Of a stretch of 64,000 nucleotides of DNA, positions 1 to 9,069 are shown piece after piece. The first letter of the stretch is position 1. Each line of letters opens with the position of its first letter. The translations under genes and the position numbers were made by a program. A model generated the notes under the pieces. That model made no database searches, was not told where the DNA came from, and saw only the letters and a program-made list of their open reading frames with translations. The stretch is taken from positions 141,721 to 205,720 of the forward strand of contig NZ_LGED01000208.1 in assembly GCF_001280085.1 (NCBI RefSeq), read 5' to 3'. The DNA is from Saccharothrix sp. NRRL B-16348 (GTDB lineage: Bacteria > Actinomycetota > Actinomycetes > Mycobacteriales > Pseudonocardiaceae).

Positions 1-1811
1 GCCAGGTGCGTCCGGACCAGGGTGCCTACCGGCAGGCCGATGACCACACCCCAGCCCTCGGTCGGCAGGGTTTCCAACGCGACCTTGCCGTGGCGCTGGG
101 CTTCCCCCAGTTCGCCGCGCCGCAAGGCGATCTCGGCGCGCATCGCGGACAGCAGGGCGTACCACGTCGGCACGTGACGGCCGGAGACCTCGTCCATCAG
201 GCGCTTGCACGACGACTCGGCGTCGGCCAGCCGACCACCCGCCATCAGTGCGGTGAGAGCGCCGAGGGTCTGCATGAGGGTGTGTTCATCCAGCCTGCCG
301 GTCTGGAGCACGCGCTCGGCGGTGGCCAGGCCCTTCGCGTCGGGTCGGCCGACCTCGTCACCGGTCGGCAGGAGGTCGGTCAGGGCGAGCGTGCGGGCGT
401 GGTGAGGCCGGCCGGCGGTCTCAGCGGCGGCCGGCCTCAAGAGTGCCCTCGCCCGGTCGATGTGGCCGAACCACGCCAGGAGCTGGATCAGCATGCCCAC
501 GTGCCGCTCGGTGAGGTGGCCCGCGTGGGCCGCCTCGGTCAGCTCGTCGATGTGCGCCGCCGCGGCGGACGGGTCGGCGCGCCACTGGACGCGGGCGATC
601 ATGGCGGTGGTCGTGGCGCGCTGCCGCTCGCCGCCGCCGGACTGCCTCGCGAGCCACAGGAGGGCGCGCGCGTGGTCCACGTCGTCCTCGGTCAGCGCCT
701 GCTCCGCCGCTTCGTGCAGCACGGGGATCAGGTCCGGCTCGACGGCCGCGCCGGCGTGGACGAGCTGGCGGGCGATGCTCGCCGCGCCCGAACCTTCGGT
801 CCGCAGCAGCGTCGCGGCACGGCGGTGCAATTCCGTGTGGTGGGCGGACGGGATGCCGTCGAGCACGGCCGCGCGGGTCGTCGGGTGGCGGAACCAGCCA
901 CCGTCGAGGACGCCGCACTCGTTGAGCGCGACGGTCGCCCGGACCACCGACTCCGGCTCCACGTCCGCCAGTTTGCCCAGCAGCAGGGACGGGCACGGCT
1001 CGCCGAACACCGCCAGGCCGCGGGCCACCTCGCGCATCACCTCGCACACGTCAAGACAGCTCAGGACGGCGTGGGCGAACGTCGGGCCGATCTCCAACTC
1101 GCCGGCCGGTCCGGTCTCCCCGTTGTCCTCCGCCAGCGCGCGGATCAGCAGCGGGTTGCCACCGGTCGTGTCGTGGCAGGGTTCGGCCAGGGCACGCGCG
1201 CGGTCGACGCCGAGGTGTTCGGCCAGCAGCGCCGCGACACCGTCCTGGGACAGCGGGTCAAGCCGGATCCGGCGGCACAGCGGCAGGCCGGCGCGGAGCA
1301 GCGGGTGGCGCGCGCCCGCGAAGAGGCCCTCGTTGAGCACGATCATCACGCCGCCGGACCGCACCCGGCGCAGCACGGTGGACAGGCACTCCAGCGACTG
1401 GGCGTCGGCGTCGTGCGCGTCGTCGACCCCGATCAACAGCGGCGCGTCCGAGCCCTCGACGAGGTCCAGCAGCGCCATGCACAGCTCGTGGTGGACGACC
1501 GGGCTGACCGTCGTGCTCCGCGCGGCCTCCGCGAGCAGCCACGAGACGTGCACCGACGCCTGCGCGGACAGGTGTGCGCAACGGAAGATCTGACCCAGCA
1601 CACCGAAGGGAACGGTGCGTTCGGCTCGGCATCCCGAAGCAGAGAGGAACACCGCGCCGCCGTCCACCGCCTCCTCGGCGAATAGTTCGAGCAGTTCGGA
1701 CTTGCCGGTACCGACCGGCCCGCTGACGACCGCCATCCGCCCCTTGCCGCCTCGGCATTCGGCGAACAGCTCGCGTAAGTCGGATAATTGCGTTTCCCGT
1801 TCGAACAGCAT
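1..1811 (-). CDS. LAL-type ATP-binding transcriptional regulator, 3' end outside window
   Basis: The gene starts with ATG at 1811, with a GGAGGGG ribosome site just upstream, and runs off the left edge. About 603 residues are visible. The N-terminus has a Walker A motif (GPVGTGKSE, near residue 33) and a Walker B motif (LLIGVDDAHD, near residue 130), followed by a long helical region like the MalT/LAL family of large ATP-binding LuxR regulators. The expected C-terminal LuxR DNA-binding domain would lie outside the window and cannot be seen. Such proteins are commonly pathway-specific activators at the edge of polyketide clusters, so a role in switching on the adjacent PKS operon is inferred. 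Confidence 0.85.
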   Translation of the reverse strand, partial: MLFERETQLSDLRELFAECRGGKGRMAVVSGPVGTGKSELLELFAEEAVDGGAVFLSASGCRAERTVPFGVLGQIFRCAHLSAQASVHVSWLLAEAARSTTVSPVVHHELCMALLDLVEGSDAPLLIGVDDAHDADAQSLECLSTVLRRVRSGGVMIVLNEGLFAGARHPLLRAGLPLCRRIRLDPLSQDGVAALLAEHLGVDRARALAEPCHDTTGGNPLLIRALAEDNGETGPAGELEIGPTFAHAVLSCLDVCEVMREVARGLAVFGEPCPSLLLGKLADVEPESVVRATVALNECGVLDGGWFRHPTTRAAVLDGIPSAHHTELHRRAATLLRTEGSGAASIARQLVHAGAAVEPDLIPVLHEAAEQALTEDDVDHARALLWLARQSGGGERQRATTTAMIARVQWRADPSAAAAHIDELTEAAHAGHLTERHVGMLIQLLAWFGHIDRARALLRPAAAETAGRPHHARTLALTDLLPTGDEVGRPDAKGLATAERVLQTGRLDEHTLMQTLGALTALMAGGRLADAESSCKRLMDEVSGRHVPTWYALLSAMRAEIALRRGELGEAQRHGKVALETLPTEGWGVVIGLPVGTLVRTHL

Positions 1812-2202
1812 TGAGGTCCCCTCCCCGAAACCACTGGATGGTCCATCTGCGTCGAATACTGCCTCGACTTACTTACCGCCACCACACCGGGCGCGACCAC
1901 GGCCAATCCGCACACCACCGGGCCGGGCCATACACCCTGCGGGCAGCCGACCGACGGGGCGCCCTAAGCCCGACCCTATCCGGTCGACCTCCACCGTCGC
2001 CCTCATCACATGGATGTCTACCACAATTGCGACTTGCCGCCACGTGGTCCGCCAAACGAACCCGCCGTTCGAGAATCACCCGATCCGCCGACGCGGAGTA
2101 GCCACTCGTTCCCGCGAAAAGCGTCCGGGTATGACGACCATTCGGCCGCCATCCCGGACGCGAACTCGCGAAGTGGCGTTCACCCGTTCGCCGGCAGGCT
2201 CC
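1812..2202. other. Intergenic region upstream of LAL regulator
   Basis: These 391 bases separate the LAL start from the stop of the efflux pump gene; both genes are read leftwards. The region must hold the LAL promoter. A short inverted repeat, GATGG-T-CCATC, lies about 30 bases upstream of the LAL start. I see no convincing open frame and no strong terminator hairpin. Confidence 0.5.
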
Positions 2203-3627
2203 TCAGACCGCGGCCTCCGGGGTGGCGACCGGGGGTGTCTCGGCGACGGGCGTCGGAGCGGGCTTCTTGAGCGTCAGCGCGAGCAGGCCACCCAGGAGCG
2301 CACCCGCCGCGGCGACGTAGCCCGCGACCTTCAGGCCGTCCAGGAAGGACGAGCCGGCGTTCGCGATCACCAGGATGATCGCCAGGCCGACCGCCGCGCC
2401 GATCTGCAACGCGGTGGAGCCCAGTGCCGACGCGACGCCCTGCTGGGAGGCGTCGACACCGGACGACGCGGCCACGAAGATCGCGGTGAAGGCGAGACCA
2501 CCGCCGAAGCCGTACAGGACCACGCCCGGCAGCACGGCCCAGTAACTGCCGCCCGTGCTCATGCCCGCCACGAGCGCGCCGAGGCCGACGGCGTAGATGA
2601 TCATGCCGACCGCGAGGCCCGCGCCGACGCCGAACTTCGTCAGCACGGTGGAGGCCACCTTGCCGCCCGCGATCATGGCGAACACGCCGAGCGGGAGGAA
2701 CGCCAGACCCGCCTCGAGCGCGTTGTACTGCAGGGTGTTCTGCATGTAGATGGTGAAGATGAAGTAGCCGGAGCTCAGCGCGGCGTGGTGCAGGAAGGCC
2801 ACCGCCATGGCGGTCACCAGGCTGCGGTTGCGGAACAGCGTCACCGGCGCCAGCGGGTCCTTGGTGGTGCGCTCGATGACGAAGAACGCGATCACCAGCA
2901 CGACGCCGAGCAGGATGGCGCCCCAGGCGCGGATCGAGCCCCAGCCCACCTCGGGACCGCTGACGAGCCCGAACACGACCAGCGACACACCGACGGTGGC
3001 CACCAGCGCGCCGGGGAGGTCGAAGCCGCCGCCCGTCCGGACGGCGGCGTCGGGCGCGATGAGCTTCGGCGCGACGATCGCGGCGATGACGGTGACCGGC
3101 ACGACGATGAAGAAGACCCACTCCCATCCCATGCCGTGCGTGATCACACCGCCGAGCAAGGCGCCGGCGGCCAGACCGCCACTGCCGGTGGAACCCCACA
3201 CGGACAGGGCGCGGTTGCGCTCCTTGCCCTCGGGGAAGCGGGTCACGATGAGGGTGAGGACGGCCGGGAACAGCAGCGCACCGCCGATGCCCTGGACCGC
3301 ACGGGCGGCGACCAGGACTGCCTGCTCGGTGGCCAGGCCGCCCACGAGGGACGAGATCCCGAAGACCAGCAAGGCGCCGATGAACATCCGCCGGGCGCCG
3401 AGGCGGTCGGCGGCACGGCCGCCGAGCAGGAGTAATCCGCCGAACGCGACCGCGTACGCGCTGACCACCCACTGCAACGACTGGTCCGAGAAGCCGAGCG
3501 CGCTGCCGATCTCAGGCAACGCGACATACACGTTGTTGTAGTCGATGGCGATGATGAACTGCGCCAACGCCAGGAGCGCGAGCCGGAGACCGGACCTGCT
3601 CGATGTCGGGTTATCGGTAGCGACCAC
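2203..3627 (-). CDS. MFS drug:H+ antiporter, DHA2 (EmrB/QacA) family
   Basis: The 474-residue protein starts with GTG at 3627. It has many hydrophobic segments, as expected of the 14-helix DHA2 family. The first helix carries the family-like LALAQFIIAIDYNNVYVALP stretch, and the R-x-x-D-R-x-G-x-R-R loop (AADRLGARRMF) follows helix 2. It should be a proton-driven exporter in the cytoplasmic membrane. It is divergent from a TetR regulator with only 170 bases between them, the classic pump/repressor arrangement, so self-resistance or product export is the likely role. The exported compound is not known from sequence. Confidence 0.9.
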   Translation of the reverse strand: MVATDNPTSSRSGLRLALLALAQFIIAIDYNNVYVALPEIGSALGFSDQSLQWVVSAYAVAFGGLLLLGGRAADRLGARRMFIGALLVFGISSLVGGLATEQAVLVAARAVQGIGGALLFPAVLTLIVTRFPEGKERNRALSVWGSTGSGGLAAGALLGGVITHGMGWEWVFFIVVPVTVIAAIVAPKLIAPDAAVRTGGGFDLPGALVATVGVSLVVFGLVSGPEVGWGSIRAWGAILLGVVLVIAFFVIERTTKDPLAPVTLFRNRSLVTAMAVAFLHHAALSSGYFIFTIYMQNTLQYNALEAGLAFLPLGVFAMIAGGKVASTVLTKFGVGAGLAVGMIIYAVGLGALVAGMSTGGSYWAVLPGVVLYGFGGGLAFTAIFVAASSGVDASQQGVASALGSTALQIGAAVGLAIILVIANAGSSFLDGLKVAGYVAAAGALLGGLLALTLKKPAPTPVAETPPVATPEAAV

Positions 3628-3724
3628 AGCTAGGAACTCTCTTCGTCACAAGGGGTGCCCCCGCGCGGGTGCGCCCAGGGCCGGGAAGGGGTTGATCACG
3701 GCGTCTTCGACGGGACCGGACTAC

Positions 3725-3781
3725 ATGCCGTTCATTGACTAAATGCCGTTCAGTTCTTGTACCCCGGATACTATACGTACA
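3725..3781. promoter_or_regulatory. Divergent promoter/operator region between MFS and TetR genes
   Basis: Two exact direct repeats ATGCCGTTCA lie at 3725-3734 and 3743-3752, 18 bases apart. Next to them is an inverted repeat TGTAC (3759-3763) and GTACA (3777-3781), which encloses ATACTATACG, a good -10-like sequence readable on both strands. These are the obvious candidate binding sites for the adjacent TetR protein. Confidence 0.55.
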
Positions 3782-3797
3782 GGGTAAGGTGTCAAGC

Positions 3798-4514
3798 ATG
3801 GGACGAACGACGCCACGACGGCGGGACCGGATCCGGGCGGAGACGAGCTCGGAGATCAAGACCATCGCGCTGAAGCACCTCACGGCAGGTGGCGCGGAAG
3901 CGGTGTCGTTGCGCGCGATCGCCCGGGAGATGGGCATGACGGCCAGCGCGATCTACAGCTACTTCGACACGCGCGACGACCTGATCACCGCGCTGATCGC
4001 GGACTCGTACGCCTCGCTGGCCGGCGTCATGGAAGCGGCGGGCGCGGGCGGTTCGGACACCGGTGCGGCGGACCGCATCCTGGCCGTCGCGACGGCGTAC
4101 CGGCAGTGGGCGATCTCGCACCCCGAGGAGTTCCGGCTGATCTACGGCGACCCCGTCGCCGGGTACCAGGCGCCGGAGGACGACGCGGTTCGGGAAGCCG
4201 AAGATCGCGCGTGCGCGGTGCTGCTACGACTGGTCGAAACGGGCTGGCCGGTGCCCGAGCACCCGGCCGCCGAGCCGTACGAATGGGCCGATTTCGGCGA
4301 TGGCTACACCCGCCGCGTGCGCGAGCTGTTCCCCGACCTGCCACCGGCGGCGGTCGCACTGGCCCTGCGGACGTGGGGCCGGATGCACGGGCAGGTGGCC
4401 CTGGAGATCTACGGCCACCTGCGGGCGCAACTGGTCGACCCGGCCAAGCTGTTCCGGGCGGAGATGCTGGACCTGACCAGGATGCTCGGCGCGGACCCGA
4501 CGACGTCGCGCTAG
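3798..4514 (+). CDS. TetR/AcrR family transcriptional regulator
   Basis: ATG at 3798 with AAGG about ten bases upstream is preferred over an upstream TTG at 3735, because that TTG lies inside the operator repeats. This gives 238 residues. The N-terminus has a typical TetR helix-turn-helix (SLRAIAREMGMTASAIYSYF, about residues 38-57). The C-terminal half contains the HPEEFRLIYGDP stretch typical of the WHG ligand-binding domain. It is divergent from the DHA2 pump gene and probably represses it until a ligand, perhaps the cluster product, binds. Confidence 0.9.
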   Translation: MGRTTPRRRDRIRAETSSEIKTIALKHLTAGGAEAVSLRAIAREMGMTASAIYSYFDTRDDLITALIADSYASLAGVMEAAGAGGSDTGAADRILAVATAYRQWAISHPEEFRLIYGDPVAGYQAPEDDAVREAEDRACAVLLRLVETGWPVPEHPAAEPYEWADFGDGYTRRVRELFPDLPPAAVALALRTWGRMHGQVALEIYGHLRAQLVDPAKLFRAEMLDLTRMLGADPTTSR

Positions 4515-4533
4515 GTCGGTGGCCGGAACGTGA

Positions 4534-4589
4534 CGAGGTCTCCGGTGAGTGGGTTGGCGACCAGGCAAACCCGAACACCGGAGACCTCG
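4534..4589. terminator. Long hairpin between convergent TetR and P450 genes
   Basis: The 14-base arm CGAGGTCTCCGGTG (4534-4547) is perfectly complementary to CACCGGAGACCTCG (4576-4589). The loop contains a second short pairing, GGGTT with AACCC. It lies 20 bases after the TetR stop and downstream of the minus-strand operon end, so it probably works as a bidirectional terminator. There is no T tract, as is common in actinobacteria. Confidence 0.7.
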
Positions 4590-4720
4590 TGGCCGGCGTA
4601 GCGGCAGCGGGACGGGCCGACCGACCGACGCGCGCGGCGCACCGGGGTCCGGCAGACGATTCCCACCGCGTTGCCCGCCCATCGCAAGGCCAAAGGCCAC
4701 CGGCGTTCGACCCGGGCGCA

Positions 4721-4828
4721 CACAGGAACGCCCCGGCAGGAGGCCGGGGCGTGTCCCTTCCATGGGGCTGGTCGTGCGCGACAGGCGACACAGGAACGCC
4801 CGGATCGAAGCCGGGCGCGTCCCTCCAT
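4721..4828. repeat. Two direct copies of a hairpin-bearing 40-bp element
   Basis: The copies run 4721-4763 and 4789-4828. Each begins CACAGGAACGCC, forms a hairpin (GCCCCGG with CCGGGGC in the first, GCCCGG with CCGGGC in the second) and ends with GTCCCT followed by CCAT. The hairpin arms have changed in compensating pairs, so the structure rather than the exact bases seems conserved. They sit at the 3' end of the long minus-strand operon. They may be stacked terminators or RNA-stabilising structures. Confidence 0.6.
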
Positions 4829-4856
4829 ACGGCGGATCCCGCGCGACGGACGACTC

Positions 4857-6122
4857 TCAGCAGAGCTTGACCGGCAACGCGCCGATCACCCGCAGGAACG
4901 TGCCGGGCCAGCGTTCGAGCTCCTGGTCACCCCGCTCGAACGAGTACTCCAGCAGCGCCGTCAGGCCGACCTGGGCGATCATCTTGGCGATCGGCGCCGC
5001 CACGCAGAAGTGGATGCCGTGGCCGAAACCGAGGTTGCGGCCCATCGGGCGGGACAGGTCGAGCACGTCCGGGCGGTCGTAGGTGCGCGGGTCGCGGTTG
5101 GCCGCGCCCAGCATCACGATGACGTGCGTGCCCTCGGCCACCGGCCGGCCCAGGATGTCCGCGTCCTGCAACGCCATCCGGGTGGTGATCTGGAGCGTGG
5201 TGTCGAAGCGCAGCAGTTCCTCGACCGCCTCGGCGATCCGGTCCGGGTTCGCCCGCAGCCAGGCCAGCTGGTCGGGGTGCTCCAGGAGGTTGTGCACGGC
5301 GTTGCCGATCATCGCCGTGGTGGCGCCGAAGCCGGCCGCGAGCAGGTTCATCAGCAGCATCGCCAGTTCCCACTCGGTGAGCCGCTCGCCCTCCTGCTCG
5401 GCCCGCACCAGGTCGCTGATCAGGTCGTCGCCCAGGTTCGACCGGCGGGCCTCGGCCATCTCGATGCCCGCGTTGATGAACATGTCGCGGGCGAAGTCGC
5501 GACCCGCCTTCTGCTCCTCGGTCAGGGTGAAGCCGGGGTCGAGGCCGCGGCCGGACTCCTTGGCGCTGGCGAAGAAGATCGGGTGGTACCGCTCCGGGAT
5601 GTCGAGCAGGTGGCTGAGCACCAGGGCCGGCAGCGGCCGGGCGAACGCGGCCATGAGGTCGACCTCGCGGTCGTCCGACCCGGCGGCCTTGCGCAGCAGG
5701 TTTTGCGCGAACCCGAGCGCGTGCGGGCGCAGGGCGTCCAGCGTGCGCGGGGTGAACGCCTTGTTCACCAGGCCGCGGATCCGGGTGTGGTCCGGCGGGT
5801 CCATGAACATGAGGATGCGGCCGGACTCGCCGTCCTTCTGGTTCTCCACGAACTGGTCGGAGATCATCGACTTCTTGCCGGGCCCGATCCCGAACCGCAG
5901 GTCCTTCATGACCGCCGAGACCTCGTCGAAGCCGAAGACCGCGAGCGAGTCCGCCGAGGTGCGCATCAGGCCGCCGTGCTCGGTCAGCAGCCGACGGTAG
6001 TGCGGGTACGGGTCCTGGTGGAACTGTTCGTCGAAGACGTCGAACGGCAGCATCCGGGCCGCGGTCTCCGGGTCGTAGGTGAGGACGTCGGGCGCCGGGC
6101 GTGGCGGCGTGGTCTGGGTCAT
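4857..6122 (-). CDS. Cytochrome P450 monooxygenase
   Basis: This 421-residue soluble bacterial P450 starts with ATG at 6122, overlapping the stop of the preceding P450 (ATGA). The haem-binding loop is FGHGIHFCVAAPIAKM with the ligand Cys near residue 373. The usual Gly two residues after the Cys is Ala here. The I-helix oxygen-activation motif AAGFGATTA and the K-helix ExxR (ELLR) are intact, so a working oxygenase is expected. It is the last gene of the PKS operon, which points to late oxidation of the polyketide. It needs a ferredoxin and reductase not encoded in the window. Confidence 0.93.
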   Translation of the reverse strand: MTQTTPPRPAPDVLTYDPETAARMLPFDVFDEQFHQDPYPHYRRLLTEHGGLMRTSADSLAVFGFDEVSAVMKDLRFGIGPGKKSMISDQFVENQKDGESGRILMFMDPPDHTRIRGLVNKAFTPRTLDALRPHALGFAQNLLRKAAGSDDREVDLMAAFARPLPALVLSHLLDIPERYHPIFFASAKESGRGLDPGFTLTEEQKAGRDFARDMFINAGIEMAEARRSNLGDDLISDLVRAEQEGERLTEWELAMLLMNLLAAGFGATTAMIGNAVHNLLEHPDQLAWLRANPDRIAEAVEELLRFDTTLQITTRMALQDADILGRPVAEGTHVIVMLGAANRDPRTYDRPDVLDLSRPMGRNLGFGHGIHFCVAAPIAKMIAQVGLTALLEYSFERGDQELERWPGTFLRVIGALPVKLC

Positions 6123-7411
6123 CGAACGCCTTTCTCTCTCGCGTCTTGCACCGTGGGTACGAGTCGGACGGGTACGTCCAGCAGCACCGTGTGCTTGTTG
6201 TTCGGCGCGTGCACCACCGGTCCGGCCGGGCTGATGTCGGCGACCCGGTCGAGCAGTGCGGTCAGCACGAGCCGGAGTTGGAGCCGGCCGAACTCGTCCC
6301 CGGAGCACGCGTGCGTGCCCGAGCCGAACGCCATGTGCGGGTTGGGGTCGCGGCGGATGTCGAACACGTCCGGCGCGGCGAACACCTCGGGATCGCGGTT
6401 GGCCGACGGCCACCAGAAGGTGACCTTCTCACCGGCCCGGATCCGCTGTCCGCCCACGATGAGGTCCCTGGTCGCGGTGCGCCGGTTGTACGGGTTGGCG
6501 GGCGCCCAGCGCAGGACCTCCTCCACGGCGCCGGCCAGCAGCGACCGGTCCGCCTTGAGCAGCGCCCACTGGTCCGGGTGTTCGGCGAACACCCGGATCG
6601 CCGCGGCGATCGTGTTGCGCGGCTGCTCGTAGCCGGACACGAACAGCACCGCCGCGTGCGTGTCCCGCTCCAACTCCGACAGCGGCTCGTCGCCGGGGAT
6701 CTCGCCGATCGCGATGACCGAACCGAGGTCCGGTCCGGGGTCGGCGTGCTTGGCGATCACGAACCGCTGGAAGTACTCGCGCACCGAGGCGAACACGGCG
6801 CGGGACTCGTCGGTCGCCCGGCCGGTGCGGCGGTCGGTGAACCCGAGCGCGGCGCGCACCCAGTCGAGCAGCCGGGGCCAGTCGTCCGGCGGCACGCCGA
6901 GCAGCGAGGCGATCGCCTCCACGGCAAGGGGTTCGGCGACCGCGGTGACCACCTCGGCCCGGCCCGCGGCCACGGCCGCGTCGACCAGTTCCTCGGCACG
7001 GGCGCGCAACACGGGCTCCAGCGCGGCGATCGCCCGCCCGGTGACGAACGGGTGCAGCACGCGCTTGATCAGCTCGTGCCGCGGGTCGTCCATCATGAAC
7101 AGCAGGACGCCGGTGAGCATGCCGTTGGGCAGGTCCTCCAGGTGCGTGCCGCCGCCCTCGCGCCCGCCGCCGCCCTGCGCGGAGAACGCCGGGTCGGCCG
7201 CCGCGGCCTCGATGTCCGCGTGCCGGGTCAGCACCCAGAAACCGTCGTCGCGCGACGACCCGTGCGGGTGGAACAGCACGGGCGCTTCGGCGCGCAGCCG
7301 GGCGAGAAGCTCGTACGGCACGCCGTCGGCGAAGTTGGCGTGGTCGGTCAGGTCGATCCCGCCGAGCACGTCGGGCAGCGGGTCTGCGCGGGTGAGGTGT
7401 TCGGTGGTCAT
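6119..7411 (-). CDS. Cytochrome P450 with atypical I-helix
   Basis: ATG at 7411 gives 430 residues. The haem loop FGSGTHACSG (Cys near 369) and the ExxR motif (EEVLR) are intact. The I-helix reads FVSGYEQPRNTI, so the usual acid-Thr pair is Glu-Gln: the acid is kept and the proton-relay Thr is lost. P450s without this Thr often use substrate-assisted oxygen activation or catalyse unusual chemistry. The gene overlaps the next P450 by four bases, so the two are translationally coupled and probably act on the same polyketide. Confidence 0.92.
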   Translation of the reverse strand: MTTEHLTRADPLPDVLGGIDLTDHANFADGVPYELLARLRAEAPVLFHPHGSSRDDGFWVLTRHADIEAAAADPAFSAQGGGGREGGGTHLEDLPNGMLTGVLLFMMDDPRHELIKRVLHPFVTGRAIAALEPVLRARAEELVDAAVAAGRAEVVTAVAEPLAVEAIASLLGVPPDDWPRLLDWVRAALGFTDRRTGRATDESRAVFASVREYFQRFVIAKHADPGPDLGSVIAIGEIPGDEPLSELERDTHAAVLFVSGYEQPRNTIAAAIRVFAEHPDQWALLKADRSLLAGAVEEVLRWAPANPYNRRTATRDLIVGGQRIRAGEKVTFWWPSANRDPEVFAAPDVFDIRRDPNPHMAFGSGTHACSGDEFGRLQLRLVLTALLDRVADISPAGPVVHAPNNKHTVLLDVPVRLVPTVQDAREKGVR

Positions 7412-7419
7412 GCTCGCCT

Positions 7420-9069
7420 TCACGTGGTGGTGAGGAACTCGAAGGTCGATCCGGTCAGCCAGCCCCGGCTCATCTTGTGGTGCTCGGGCCGCCCGTCCGG
7501 GCTCAGCCGGCGCCACAGGCCCGCGAGCCGGGTGAGCGCGGCCGTGCAGTGCACGTCGGCCAGGTCCTGTGCCTCGCTCGTGCCCAGCGCGGCGGTGCGG
7601 GCCAACACGGCGGACGCGGCGACCAGCTCGGCCGCGATCCGGCCGGAGGTCACCAGGAACTCCTCGTCGGCGAACAGTTCGGCCTGCGGCGACTTCGTCG
7701 CCTCGGCGCAGGTCTGCGCGAACCACCGGGTCTGCTCGACCACGGCGTCCAGGTGGACCTGGTTGCGCGGCGCCAGGTCGAGCCCGGCGGTGTCCGTCGC
7801 GCACTCGCCCGGCACCGGACGTTCGCCGCGGTAGTAGGCCGTGAGCAGCAGCTGCGCGACCTGGCTGTCGAGCTGGAAGTCCACGTTGCCCGCCATGCGG
7901 AACCCGCGGGCGTCGCGCAGCGCGCGTTCGGCGGGCAGGACCGGAGCGCCGCGGCGCCGCTTGCTCGCCGCCGTCTCCAGACCTTCCGCGCCCATCAGCG
8001 CGACCGTGCGGTCGGCGAGCTTCCAGGCCGTGCGGGTGAGGACGTTCTTGGCGACGAACCGCTCCAGCCACCGGTCGGTGATACCGCCGCCGATCAGGCT
8101 CCACCGCGCCAGGCTGTCCATCGCGTAGACGTCGGCCATCGCGCGGGACACCATGCGCTGGATGCGGTCGTACTCCCCCAGCGGCCGACCGTCGATCATC
8201 CGCCGGTTCACGAAGGAGCGCGACCACTCCAGGCAGTTGCGCGCCACCGCCAACGCGGGCGCCCCCGTGAAGTAGATCCGGCCGAGGAAGGCGATGGAGT
8301 TGATCATCGCGGGCAGCCGCAACTGGCCTTCCCCGCCGGAGAGCACGTGCTCCTTGGGCACCCGGACGCCGTCGAAGCTCAGCGCGCCGTTGGGCAGACC
8401 GTTGCTGCCGATGAACTCGACGACCGAGTCGACGGAGAAGCCCTCGCTCGCGGTGTCCACGAAGCACACCCCGATGCCGCCGTCGAGCGTGGCCGACACG
8501 GCCAGCAGGTCGGCCACCGGACCGTTGCCGGTGTAGAGCTTGTCGCCGCGCAGCACGTAGTCGTCGCCGTCGAGCGTGGCGGTCATCGTCGGCAGCCGGT
8601 TGTTCTGGCCGGCCTGGTCGGTGTCGCCGAAACCGGACAGCGCCCCGCCCCTGATCCGGTCGCGCACCATGTCCCGCAACGGCCCTTCGGGCAGCGCGGG
8701 GTGCAGCGCGCCGACACCGACACCGGCCTGGATGGCGATGATCTGGCCCACCGGGACGGACTTCGCCGCCGCGGCAGCCACCACGCGCAGGACGTTGTAG
8801 GGGGACAGCGCCGCGCCGCCGAGCTCACCGGCGAACGCGACGGTGAGCAATCCCTCGCGCCGCAACGCGTCGATCAGCCCGTCCGGCAGCTCTCGGGTCG
8901 CGTCCAGCGCATCCGGGTCGGGCACGTGCTCGGTCACGAACGCCTCGGCCCGCGCGACCCACACATCGCCGACCGCCCGATCCGCGGCATCCTGCTCGGG
9001 GAAACCACCCAGCAGACCCGTATCCAGCCGACCCGTCAACAACCCCGTCTCCAGCGACTCAACGACCAT
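7420..9069 (-). CDS. Acyl-CoA dehydrogenase-like flavoprotein
   Basis: ATG at 9069 with GGAGAGGAG upstream gives 549 residues, about 150 longer than a standard acyl-CoA dehydrogenase. The N-terminal half shows the family pattern (GELGGAALSPYNVLRV, then a substrate/FAD sheet with GDTDQAG and GDKLYTGNGP). The C-terminal half has the helical bundle but no recognisable catalytic YEGT-type Glu, and it carries an extra helical tail. It could desaturate a CoA- or ACP-bound chain, or be a flavin monooxygenase of the same fold. It overlaps the preceding FAD monooxygenase by 11 bases. Confidence 0.8.
   Translation of the reverse strand: MVVESLETGLLTGRLDTGLLGGFPEQDAADRAVGDVWVARAEAFVTEHVPDPDALDATRELPDGLIDALRREGLLTVAFAGELGGAALSPYNVLRVVAAAAAKSVPVGQIIAIQAGVGVGALHPALPEGPLRDMVRDRIRGGALSGFGDTDQAGQNNRLPTMTATLDGDDYVLRGDKLYTGNGPVADLLAVSATLDGGIGVCFVDTASEGFSVDSVVEFIGSNGLPNGALSFDGVRVPKEHVLSGGEGQLRLPAMINSIAFLGRIYFTGAPALAVARNCLEWSRSFVNRRMIDGRPLGEYDRIQRMVSRAMADVYAMDSLARWSLIGGGITDRWLERFVAKNVLTRTAWKLADRTVALMGAEGLETAASKRRRGAPVLPAERALRDARGFRMAGNVDFQLDSQVAQLLLTAYYRGERPVPGECATDTAGLDLAPRNQVHLDAVVEQTRWFAQTCAEATKSPQAELFADEEFLVTSGRIAAELVAASAVLARTAALGTSEAQDLADVHCTAALTRLAGLWRRLSPDGRPEHHKMSRGWLTGSTFEFLTTT

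Noticed and set aside
1..1593. Plus-strand frames across the LAL gene
   Set aside because: The minus-strand frame has Walker A and B motifs and a good ribosome site; the plus frames are shadows.
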